Source of the DNA: Rhodospirillales bacterium
GTDB taxonomy: Bacteria; Pseudomonadota; Alphaproteobacteria; CACIAM-22H2
Assembly: GCA_016195145.1 (NCBI GenBank)
Contig: JACQAF010000260.1
Span: 1-5,790 of the forward strand
Length of the DNA: 5,790 bases
Direction of reading: 5' to 3'
In this document: positions 1-5,221 of the stretch, piece by piece
How positions within the stretch are numbered: position 1 is the first letter of the stretch
Layout: every line of letters begins with the position of its first letter
The notes under the pieces: generated by a model
Seen by the model: the letters and a program-made list of their open reading frames with translations, nothing else
Database searches by the model: none
What the model was told of the DNA's origin: nothing
Program-made: the position numbers and the translations under genes

Positions 1-85
1 CCTTCACCGCGTCGGCCAGAATGTCGACCCCGCGCAGCATGCGCGTCCGCGCATCGCCGCTGAAACGTACTTCCTTCGCTGCCAT
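1..85 (-). CDS. groEL: Chaperonin GroEL, N-terminal fragment (cut by window edge)
   Basis: The first 28 codons of the 60-kDa chaperonin that, with GroES, folds cytosolic proteins in an ATP-driven cage. The visible start reads MAAKEVRFSGDAR, followed by RMLRGVDILADAVK, which is the conserved N-terminal helix region of GroEL. The ATG is at 85-83, and an AAAGGA Shine-Dalgarno at 99-94 sits 8 bases upstream. It lies 52 bases downstream of groES on the same strand, the standard groES-groEL order, so it should share the CIRCE-controlled promoter at 507-535. The rest of the gene lies outside the window, so ATPase and apical-domain residues cannot be checked. Identity is secure from this N-terminus plus the groES neighbour. 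Which paralogue it is, if the genome has several groEL copies, cannot be told. Confidence 0.95.
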   Translation of the reverse strand, partial: MAAKEVRFSGDARTRMLRGVDILADAVK

Positions 86-137
86 GTGCTTAATCCTTTC
101 GTGCGTATAATTTTGTGTTGGTGAACGGGCTGGTCGA

Positions 138-425
138 CTACTCGATGACGCCCATGATGTCGGACTCCTTCATGATCAGGAGTTCCTGGCCGTCCATCTT
201 CACCTCGGTGCCCGACCACTTGCCGTAAAGAATCTTTTCGCCAACCTTGACGCCCATCGGCTGGAGCTTTCCATCCTCGCCGCGCGCGCCCGGGCCGACG
301 GCAATGACCTTGCCCTGCATCGGCTTTTCCTTGGCCGTGTCAGGGATGATGATCCCGCCCTTGGTCTTCTCTTCCGTATCCAGGGCCTTCACGACCACGC
401 GGTCGTGCAACGGACGAAACTTCAT
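138..425 (-). CDS. groES: Co-chaperonin GroES (10 kDa chaperonin)
   Basis: Heptameric lid of the GroEL folding chamber; cytoplasmic. The 95-residue protein has the usual family length. It opens with MKFRPLHDRVVVK (strand 1). The mobile loop that docks on GroEL follows at about residues 18-35, with the hydrophobic contact IIIP at 25-28. The roof loop lies at about 45-58 (PGARGEDGKLQP), and the C-terminal strands end in ESDIMGVIE. The start at 425 is supported by a strong GAGGAGA Shine-Dalgarno at 437-431, 5 bases before the ATG. It is the first gene of the groESL operon: the CIRCE operator lies 53 bases upstream and groEL begins 52 bases after the stop. Regulation is expected to be by the repressor HrcA (inferred from CIRCE; hrcA is not in the window). 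No missing key residue is seen. Confidence 0.98.
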   Translation of the reverse strand: MKFRPLHDRVVVKALDTEEKTKGGIIIPDTAKEKPMQGKVIAVGPGARGEDGKLQPMGVKVGEKILYGKWSGTEVKMDGQELLIMKESDIMGVIE

Positions 426-478
426 CGCTTTCTCCTCGTATGCTCAATTGCTGTCAGTTGAATGCGTCGCGAGCGTTG

Positions 479-505
479 TTAGCACTCGGATTCATTGAGT
501 GCCAG
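479..505 (-). promoter_or_regulatory. CIRCE operator (HrcA-binding inverted repeat) of groESL
   Basis: On the minus strand this reads CTGGCACTC, 9 bases, GAGTGCTAA. The CIRCE consensus is TTAGCACTC-N9-GAGTGCTAA: the gene-proximal arm is perfect and the distal arm differs at 2 of 9 positions (16 of 18 overall). The spacer is exactly 9. It lies 53 bases upstream of the groES ATG, and the predicted transcription start (about 500) falls inside it. HrcA binding should therefore block initiation, and the element should also form a hairpin at the 5' end of the transcript. Confidence 0.93.
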
Positions 506-506
506 A

Positions 507-535
507 CATCTACCCGCCGAGGCTCGATATGTCAA
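507..535 (-). promoter_or_regulatory. Predicted groESL promoter (-35 TTGACA, -10 TAGATG)
   Basis: On the minus strand a perfect TTGACA hexamer (535-530) is followed after exactly 17 bases by TAGATG (512-507), a moderate -10 match. Start of transcription is expected near position 500, inside CIRCE, giving a leader of about 75 bases before groES. A perfect -35, ideal spacing and immediate CIRCE overlap together make this convincing. Whether an RpoH-type heat-shock sigma factor also uses it cannot be decided from sequence alone. Confidence 0.75.
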
Positions 536-586
536 CAGGAAGTTACCTTGTCTTATTAACCGAGAACGATTGGTAATTGATTGATT

Positions 587-1540
587 TTAAATGCGTTTCG
601 CTAAAGTGACAATCTCCTGGCCGGCAATCAGTTGCGCTTTCGGCATGATCACCGCACAGCGATTATAGGGGGCACGGATCTCCACCTCGCCATCGGTGGC
701 GATCAACTCCCCGGCCGCAAACTCCTCGAATCCAATCAACGGGCGTACAAACCGCGCCCGGTTGGTCGTGGCCTTGCGGACCTCCGATATCTCGTACACC
801 GCCGGCGTTTCAGGCACCGTCGGGGTCATGTGCTGGGCTAGAAAATCGTCCGCCAACACCCCGAAATAACCGAGAAACCGCAACAACGTCTGGATCGCCA
901 CCTGCCCGGCGGCAGCGGCGAAATGCTGGCCGCATTCGAGCACCAGCCCCGCCGCCGGGTGATCGGCGCGGCCGAACGGCCCGAACTCGACCATGATCCC
1001 GCCATCATGCTTGCCGCCCGGCGAGACGATATGCGTGTGCGGCGCACCGGCCGCATCCGCCAATTGCCGGGCCTTGTCGAGGCGCTTGTACACCCACATC
1101 GGCCGTACGGGAAACGTTGTCGAATGGATATCGAGCAACGCATCGGCCGTCTCGAACAGCGGCAAAAGCTCGCGCGCGCGGCGGGCTTCGTGCGACGCCG
1201 TATCGTTGTCGAGAATATCCTGCGTCCACACGCGGTTGAAATCGCGATCGACGAACCGGCTGGCCAGCGGCTGCGCCGGATCGAAGCTTTCATAGGCGGG
1301 CACGTTGGCGAAGCTCAGGGTCAGCGTCCCGCGCACCGGCCATGCGCCCTGGGCCAGCAGCCAGGTCAGCGCGGTCATGCCGCAGAATTCGTTGCCGTGG
1401 GTCAGGGCGTTCACCCATACGACCGGCCCCGGCACGCCCGAATCGAAGCGATGAACATAGTCGATGCCGATATTGCCGCGCCTGAGGCCTGAAATATCGC
1501 GCGGCATGACTTCAATGACCGGCGAGCGGGGATCGTACAT
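587..1540 (-). CDS. Succinylglutamate desuccinylase/aspartoacylase (AstE/AspA) family zinc amidohydrolase
   Basis: A 317-residue protein of the M14-like AstE/AspA family, whose members use one zinc ion to hydrolyse an N-acyl amino acid or a related amide. Numbered from the start chosen here, the zinc ligands are H48 and E51 in NALTHGNEFCG and H139 in LLDIHST. A DxNR-type substrate-binding motif is at 98-103 (DRDFNR), and the probable catalytic glutamate is E202 in LVLECGQH. The C-terminal part, from about 240, should be the small beta domain of the family. The start at 1540 is preferred over an upstream in-frame ATG at 1603: an AGGGAAG Shine-Dalgarno lies at 1556-1550, 9 bases away, and the longer form would translate through the GC hairpin at 1564-1591. 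It follows the binding-protein gene on the same strand, 73 bases away. No arginine-succinyltransferase pathway gene is visible, so the substrate is unknown and astE or aspA is not assigned. Confidence 0.85.
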   Translation of the reverse strand: MYDPRSPVIEVMPRDISGLRRGNIGIDYVHRFDSGVPGPVVWVNALTHGNEFCGMTALTWLLAQGAWPVRGTLTLSFANVPAYESFDPAQPLASRFVDRDFNRVWTQDILDNDTASHEARRARELLPLFETADALLDIHSTTFPVRPMWVYKRLDKARQLADAAGAPHTHIVSPGGKHDGGIMVEFGPFGRADHPAAGLVLECGQHFAAAAGQVAIQTLLRFLGYFGVLADDFLAQHMTPTVPETPAVYEISEVRKATTNRARFVRPLIGFEEFAAGELIATDGEVEIRAPYNRCAVIMPKAQLIAGQEIVTLAKRI

Positions 1541-1549
1541 GAAACGGAA

Positions 1550-1556
1550 CTTCCCT
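1550..1556 (-). promoter_or_regulatory. Ribosome binding site fixing the start of the AstE/AspA-family gene
   Basis: The minus strand reads AGGGAAG, 9 bases before the ATG at 1540-1538. The alternative ATG at 1603 would place 21 extra residues across the intercistronic hairpin. This site therefore decides for the shorter protein. Confidence 0.7.
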
Positions 1557-1591
1557 AAAGCAAGACGCCCGCCGGCGAACCGGCGGGCGTC
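1553..1591 (-). terminator. Intercistronic GC hairpin with TTCG loop, probable (partial) terminator
   Basis: On the minus strand, GACGCCCGCCGG (1591-1580), loop TTCG, then CCGGCGGGCGTC (1575-1564) forms a perfect 12-bp stem, followed by TTGCTTT. It begins 22 bases after the stop codon of the binding-protein gene and ends 23 bases before the next start. The loop is closed by G-C, not by the extra-stable C-G of classic UUCG hairpins. The U-tract is broken, so partial termination or 3'-end protection of the binding-protein mRNA are both plausible. The plus-strand flank is not T-rich, so it should act on minus-strand transcripts only. Confidence 0.75.
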
Positions 1592-1613
1592 GTTAAACCG
1601 CAAAACCGGCGGA

Positions 1614-3203
1614 CTACTTCACATTGACAAAGCGCAACGGGAAGTAATTGTCGGCCGGCTGCACGAGATCGATGTTGTTGCGCATCGCCCACACCAGCAC
1701 CTGCTGGTGAAGCGGGATATACGCCACCTCATCCTGATAAATCTTGTGCGCCTCGTGAATCATCTTGTCGCGCTTGGCCTTGTCGGATTCCTGTTCAACC
1801 AGATTGGCCAGTTCGTCGAACCGCTTGTTCGACCAGGCGCCGAGATTGAACATGCCCTTCTTGGTCTCGGCGTTACGCGTCTGCAGCAAATTCTCGAACA
1901 CGTTATGGACGTCGTAGGTCGCTCCGGGCGTCCAGCCAAGCATGTAGAAGCTGGTGTTGTAGCCGGGGCCGAGCACCTTGGCGAAATACTTCGCCCGCGT
2001 CTGGGCGAGAAGATTAACCTTGACGCCGATGCGCGACAGCATGGCAACAGCGGCCTGGCAGATGGCCTCGTCATGCACGTACCGATCGTTCGGGCAGTCC
2101 ATACCAACCTCGAAACCGTTGGGGTATCCCGCCTCGGCCAGCAGCTTCTTCGCCGCATCGGGATCGTATTTGAGGCGGACATTCATCTCCGGCACGAAAC
2201 CGTTGATGCCCGGCGCGACCATCAGGCCGGTCGGCGCAGACTGACCGCGCATCACGCGGCTCTTGATCGCCTCGATATCGATCGACTGGTAGAAGGCCTT
2301 GCGCACCCGTATGTCCTTGAACGGGTTTTTACCCTTGACGCTGGATTCGAGAAGCTCGTCCCGCGCCTGGTCGAAGCCAAAGAAAATGGTGCGCAATTCC
2401 GGCGCCTGCAGAACTTTCATGCCTTGCGTACGCGCGATGCGATCGGAATCCTGGGGCGGCACCGTATAGACCATGTCAACCTGGCCCGAGAGCAGCGCCG
2501 CCGTCCGTGTCGCGTCGTTGCCGATCACCGAAAACTGGATCTCGGTCAGATTGTGCTGCGGCTTGTCCCACCAGCTAGAATTCGCCGTCAGGACGGTGCG
2601 GACATCCGCCTCGCGGCTTTTCAGCACGAACGGGCCGGTGCCCATGGCGTTTCGGGTGGCGAAGTTTTCTTCCTTCTTGGTCAGCTCGGCCGAACGCATT
2701 GCGTTGTTCCGCTCCGCCCACGCCTTCGACATGATGCCGACCTGCGACAGCTTGTCGGCGAAAACCGGGTCGGGATAGCGCGTGTCGACTTCTATCGTAA
2801 GCGTGTCGATTTTGCGGGCGGCCATGAATGACGCCGTGTTGCCCCTGAGATTCGACCCCTCGCCATTGGCGCGCTCGATCGAGAACACGGCGTCGTCGGC
2901 CGTGAACGCGGAGCCGTCGTGCCACTTGACGTTGGGGCGCAGGTTAAACCGCCAAACCGTGGGCGCCGTCTGCTTCCACGAAACAGCCAGCGCCGGCTCG
3001 AGTTTCAGGTCTTTATCGCGCCGCACAAGCGGTTCGTAAATATTGGCCATAAACGAAAGCAAGAACGTTTCGTTACGGGAATGTGGATCCATTGAATTGA
3101 CGTCGCCGTCATTGGCCCAGCGAAATGTCTTGGCCTCCGCCGGCATTGCCAGCGCGACCGCCGTCGCGGCAGCCAAAGTCAGCAAATGAAATTTAGCGCG
3201 CAT
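1614..3203 (-). CDS. Periplasmic substrate-binding protein, family 5 (peptide/nickel/opine ABC transporter type)
   Basis: A 529-residue secreted binding protein of the SBP_bac_5 family (DppA/OppA/NikA-like), which delivers substrate to an ABC permease. Residues 1-24 are a Sec signal peptide: positive MRAK, a hydrophobic core, and an AEA cleavage site before KTFRW. There is no lipobox cysteine, so it should be free in the periplasm. Family landmarks are YEPLVRRD at 57-64, WRFNLRPNVKWHDG at 84-97, TADDAVFS at 101-108, GTGPF at 188-192, NPFKDIRVRKAF at 293-304, YDPDAAKKLLAEAGYPNG at 346-363, and YIPLH at 495-499. Length is typical. The ATG at 3203 is chosen over an upstream in-frame start at 3269 because the signal peptide begins there and an AAGGGGGAG Shine-Dalgarno lies at 3218-3210. 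No permease or ATPase gene is adjacent within the window. The ligand cannot be inferred; the downstream deacylase hints at an acylated amino acid or peptide. Confidence 0.93.
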   Translation of the reverse strand: MRAKFHLLTLAAATAVALAMPAEAKTFRWANDGDVNSMDPHSRNETFLLSFMANIYEPLVRRDKDLKLEPALAVSWKQTAPTVWRFNLRPNVKWHDGSAFTADDAVFSIERANGEGSNLRGNTASFMAARKIDTLTIEVDTRYPDPVFADKLSQVGIMSKAWAERNNAMRSAELTKKEENFATRNAMGTGPFVLKSREADVRTVLTANSSWWDKPQHNLTEIQFSVIGNDATRTAALLSGQVDMVYTVPPQDSDRIARTQGMKVLQAPELRTIFFGFDQARDELLESSVKGKNPFKDIRVRKAFYQSIDIEAIKSRVMRGQSAPTGLMVAPGINGFVPEMNVRLKYDPDAAKKLLAEAGYPNGFEVGMDCPNDRYVHDEAICQAAVAMLSRIGVKVNLLAQTRAKYFAKVLGPGYNTSFYMLGWTPGATYDVHNVFENLLQTRNAETKKGMFNLGAWSNKRFDELANLVEQESDKAKRDKMIHEAHKIYQDEVAYIPLHQQVLVWAMRNNIDLVQPADNYFPLRFVNVK

Positions 3204-3209
3204 GTTGGG

Positions 3210-3218
3210 CTCCCCCTT
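3210..3218 (-). promoter_or_regulatory. Ribosome binding site fixing the start of the binding-protein gene
   Basis: The minus strand reads AAGGGGGAG, 6 bases before the ATG at 3203-3201. It agrees with the signal peptide beginning at that methionine and rules against the 22-residue longer reading from 3269. Confidence 0.8.
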
Positions 3219-3307
3219 GAATTCAGACCGAATTTCGATTTTTGGCGTTTCAGACGACCAGCCGGTCACCCAGCATGCCCCAGCGCCGCCCGAGGCTCAA
3301 GGCCCAT

Positions 3308-4627
3308 TTAGGCCGGACGCGGACGCGATCCGTCGCCCTTATCGGCATTGCGCCGGCGATGCTCGAACCGCGCCCGGTCGGCCGGATCGAGGCTGACCGT
3401 GAGATGGGTCTCTACCCCATCGTCGCTGCGCGCCAGCACTTCGCCATGTTCATAAAGCCAGGCGATCGACGCGCCGTCGCTGCGGCCGACGACGAGGTCG
3501 ACCGTCTCGCGGGCCGCGGCAAGCTGGCCGTCGATCAGCGCCAGCAAGCGATCGCAACCTTCGCCCCCGATCGCCGATAACGGCACGGCGAGCGGATGTC
3601 GCGCCGCCTGATTTCCGACCTGGGCGCGCCGGTCAGCCGATAGCAAGTCGATCTTGTTGAGGACCTCGACCAATCCCGCTTCCACCGCCGCCGCGAGGCC
3701 AAGCTCGGCCAGCACTTTATGCACGTCCTCGCGCTGCGCCTCGGTCTCGGCATGGGCGATATCGCGCACGTGCACGATGAGATCGGCCGCGCGCACTTCT
3801 TCGAGCGTGGCGCGGAACGCGGCGACGAGATCGGTCGGCAGATCGGATATGAAGCCGACAGTGTCCGACAGGATGATCTTGCGTCCCGACGGCAGCGCCA
3901 GGGCCCGCATCGTCGGATCGAGCGTGGCGAACAGCATGTCGGCCGCCAGCACCCGCCCGCTGACCAGCCGGTTGAACAGCGTCGATTTGCCGGCATTGGT
4001 GTAGCCGACAAGGGCAACGACCGGATAGGGCACGCGCTGGCGCGCCCGGCGGTGCAGGGCCCGCGTACGCTTAACCGCGTCGAGGTCGCGCTTCAGCTTG
4101 GCGATGCGGTCGGTGATGATCCGCCGGTCGGATTCAAGCTGCGTTTCGCCGGGACCGGCAAGGAAGCCGAAGCCGCCGCGCTGGCGCTCAAGATGGGTCC
4201 AGGTGCGCACCAGCCGGCTTTTCTGGTAGGTGAGCGAGGCCAGTTCGACCTGCAGCCGCCCTTCGGCGGTGCGCGCCCGGGCGCCGAAGATCTCGAGGAT
4301 CAGGCCGGTGCGGTCGATCACCTTGCATTGCCAGGCGCGTTCGAGATTGCGCTGCTGAATCGGCGACAGCGTGCCGTCGACCACCGCCACCGTCACATGT
4401 TCCGCCTCGACCAGCGCCTTGTAACGCTCCACCGCGCCCCGGCCAAGCAGCGTCGCCGGCCTAAACGCGGCCAGGCGCACGACATCGGCGCGAACGATTT
4501 CAAGGTCGATGGCGCGCGCAAGACCCGCCGCTTCTTCGAGGCACGCCTCGGACGGGCGATCCGCTATCGGACGCGTCGATCGTAAAACAGGATGGAGAAC
4601 CAGCGCCCGGCCGCTTCGCCCGGGCAC
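3308..4627 (-). CDS. hflX: Ribosome-associated GTPase HflX
   Basis: A 439-residue GTPase of the Obg-HflX superfamily. Characterised HflX proteins bind the 50S subunit and split stalled or stressed 70S ribosomes. The N-terminal HflX domain (about 5-190) carries the family signature GGFGFLAGPGETQLESDRR at 151-169, after a helical linker region. The G domain shows G1 GYTNAGKST (208-216), the G2 region FATLDPT (233-239), G3 DTVGF (255-259), G4 NKID (324-327) and G5 SAI (351-353). All nucleotide-binding motifs are intact. The start is GTG at 4627; no ATG, GTG or TTG lies in frame between it and the hfq stop, and residues 7-12 (RALVLH) already match the family N-terminus. No good Shine-Dalgarno precedes it, and a small hairpin (4638-4650) sits just upstream, so translational coupling to hfq, 38 bases away, is likely. 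hfq-hflX adjacency is a well-known arrangement. Confidence 0.96.
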   Translation of the reverse strand: MPGRSGRALVLHPVLRSTRPIADRPSEACLEEAAGLARAIDLEIVRADVVRLAAFRPATLLGRGAVERYKALVEAEHVTVAVVDGTLSPIQQRNLERAWQCKVIDRTGLILEIFGARARTAEGRLQVELASLTYQKSRLVRTWTHLERQRGGFGFLAGPGETQLESDRRIITDRIAKLKRDLDAVKRTRALHRRARQRVPYPVVALVGYTNAGKSTLFNRLVSGRVLAADMLFATLDPTMRALALPSGRKIILSDTVGFISDLPTDLVAAFRATLEEVRAADLIVHVRDIAHAETEAQREDVHKVLAELGLAAAVEAGLVEVLNKIDLLSADRRAQVGNQAARHPLAVPLSAIGGEGCDRLLALIDGQLAAARETVDLVVGRSDGASIAWLYEHGEVLARSDDGVETHLTVSLDPADRARFEHRRRNADKGDGSRPRPA

Positions 4628-4637
4628 CCCGTAACCG

Positions 4638-4650
4638 GCGCCGCTGGCGC
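4638..4650 (-). other. Small hairpin between hfq and hflX
   Basis: The minus strand reads GCGCC-AGC-GGCGC, a 5-bp stem with a 3-base loop, ending 10 bases before the GTG start of hflX. The 38-base spacer has no AGGAG-like sequence, so this hairpin could shape the hflX initiation region. In DNA this GC-rich such a stem may also be chance. Confidence 0.35.
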
Positions 4651-4665
4651 TCGTGACGTCGGCGC

Positions 4666-4917
4666 TCAGGCTTCCGTTCCTTCCTTGTCGCCTTCGAACA
4701 ACGAAATCGGCGCCGTGGGCATCACCGTCGAGATCGCGTGCTTGTAGACGAGCTGCGAATGCCCGTCGCGGCGTAGAAGGACCGAAAAATTATCGAACCA
4801 AGTGACGATGCCCTGGAGCTTGACGCCATTGACGAGAAAGATTGTGACCGGGGTCTTGTTTTTCCGGATGTGGTTGAGAAACACATCCTGGACGTTCTGG
4901 GATTTTTCAGCGGTCAT
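4666..4917 (-). CDS. hfq: RNA chaperone Hfq
   Basis: An 83-residue Sm-like protein forming the hexameric ring that pairs small RNAs with mRNAs. The N-terminal helix is about 8-20. The Sm1 strands cover about 24-52, with IFLVNGVKLQG at 26-36 and FDNF at 41-44, and the Sm2 motif YKHAIST is at 58-64. By alignment with E. coli Hfq, proximal-face residues are present as Q10, D11, F44, K59 and H60; the distal-face tyrosine (E. coli Y25) is F27 here. The rim patch is RKNK (18-21), not the RRER of E. coli. The tail after the core is short and acidic (EGDKEGTEA), as is usual in Alphaproteobacteria. The ATG at 4917 has an AAAGGA Shine-Dalgarno around 4930-4925, about 7 bases upstream. It is the first gene of a probable hfq-hflX unit behind a 304-base gap. 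A-rich sequence around its ribosome site could allow self-repression, as known in E. coli (inference). Confidence 0.97.
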   Translation of the reverse strand: MTAEKSQNVQDVFLNHIRKNKTPVTIFLVNGVKLQGIVTWFDNFSVLLRRDGHSQLVYKHAISTVMPTAPISLFEGDKEGTEA

Positions 4918-5014
4918 TGTTAATTCCTTTTTGCGGTTATTGGAGCCGTCGCGCGGCCCGAAACCTTTCGTTGCGTTCGTTGGGATACGGTTATGTCTGA
5001 CCGGACTAACACCT

Positions 5015-5048
5015 TCTGTAAATAGGTCATTTCACGGGGTTTTACAGA
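5015..5048. repeat. 8-bp inverted repeat TCTGTAAA / TTTACAGA, 18-base spacer
   Basis: Plus strand TCTGTAAA (5015-5022) and TTTACAGA (5041-5048) are exact reverse complements separated by 18 bases. The centres are about 26 bp apart, 2.5 helical turns, so the arms do not fall on the same DNA face. It lies about 100-130 bases upstream of the hfq start. It could be a regulator site or chance. Confidence 0.4.
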
Positions 5049-5073
5049 CCGGCGATGAATTTTCCGCGAGGCG

Positions 5074-5103
5074 TTATGGAAAAAATCCGGTTTTTTGCCA
5101 TAA
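5074..5103. repeat. Long bulged palindrome upstream of hfq
   Basis: The plus strand reads TTATGG-AAAAAA-TCCGG-TTTTTT-G-CCATAA. The arms TTATGG (5074-5079) and CCATAA (5098-5103) pair exactly, as do A6 and T6, giving 12 bp with one bulged G (5097) and a 5-base loop. The A and T runs lie inside the stem, so it does not look like a standard terminator on either strand, although each strand does carry a T6 run. It may be an operator, a bent-DNA element or part of a leader RNA. Confidence 0.55.
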
Positions 5104-5131
5104 GCGATTGAAAAACCGTGCCTTCGGACGC

Positions 5132-5149
5132 GCTGCCCGGCCCGGCAGC
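5132..5149 (-). terminator. Possible weak terminator or hairpin downstream of dat
   Basis: The arms GCTGCC and GGCAGC pair as a 6-bp GC stem with a 6-base loop, about 70 bases after the dat stop on the minus strand. A T5 run (5115-5111) follows only 16 bases after the stem, too far for a textbook rho-independent terminator. Either termination is rho-dependent here or dat reads through into hfq. Confidence 0.3.
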
Positions 5150-5221
5150 AAGCGACAATCGGTCGCAGAATTGGGTGTCGCCCGGAAATTGCGTGGCAGG
5201 GGCGGAATCCGACCCGGGGCG

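Larger units (their letters stand above)
4918..5221 (-). other. Non-coding gap between dat and hfq; probable hfq control region
   Basis: 304 bases without a supportable gene. It is noticeably more AT-rich than its neighbours in its hfq-proximal 200 bases. It holds the hfq ribosome site, an 8-bp inverted repeat (5015-5048), a 12-bp bulged palindrome (5074-5103) and a GC hairpin close to the dat end (5132-5149). No promoter is convincing: TTTACA on the minus strand (5022-5017) could be a -35, but no matching -10 lies 16-18 bases on. I see no tRNA-like fold. A long hfq leader or a small RNA on either strand remains possible but is not shown. Confidence 0.6.

Noticed and set aside
923..1492. Plus-strand open frame (189 codons) opposite the AstE/AspA-family gene
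   Set aside because: It is antisense to the zinc-binding and catalytic motifs of a recognisable enzyme, with no family match.
1541..1603. N-terminal extension of the AstE/AspA-family protein (21 residues)
   Set aside because: It would run through the intercistronic hairpin. A good Shine-Dalgarno points to the ATG at 1540, and the extension looks unlike the family N-terminus.
1464..2831. Long plus-strand open frame (455 codons) opposite the binding-protein gene
   Set aside because: It overlaps a clearly recognisable SBP_bac_5 gene and has low-complexity Arg/His/Leu-rich content typical of antisense frames in GC-rich DNA. It matches no family I know, and its first part runs through the hairpin and the start of the neighbouring gene.
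3204..3269. 22-residue N-terminal extension of the binding protein
   Set aside because: It would bury the signal peptide behind charged residues. The strong AAGGGGGAG site lies within the extension, just before the ATG at 3203.
3719..4585. Plus-strand open frame (288 codons) opposite hflX
   Set aside because: It is antisense to the conserved HflX GTPase motifs, is rich in Arg/Gly/Ala/Gln, and has no recognisable domain. It is explained by codon bias of the real gene.
5107..5123. Sigma-54-like sequence (AGGCACGGTTTTTCA on the minus strand) upstream of hfq
   Set aside because: The -24 part GGCACG matches, but the invariant GC of the -12 element is TC here, and it lies about 190 bases from hfq.
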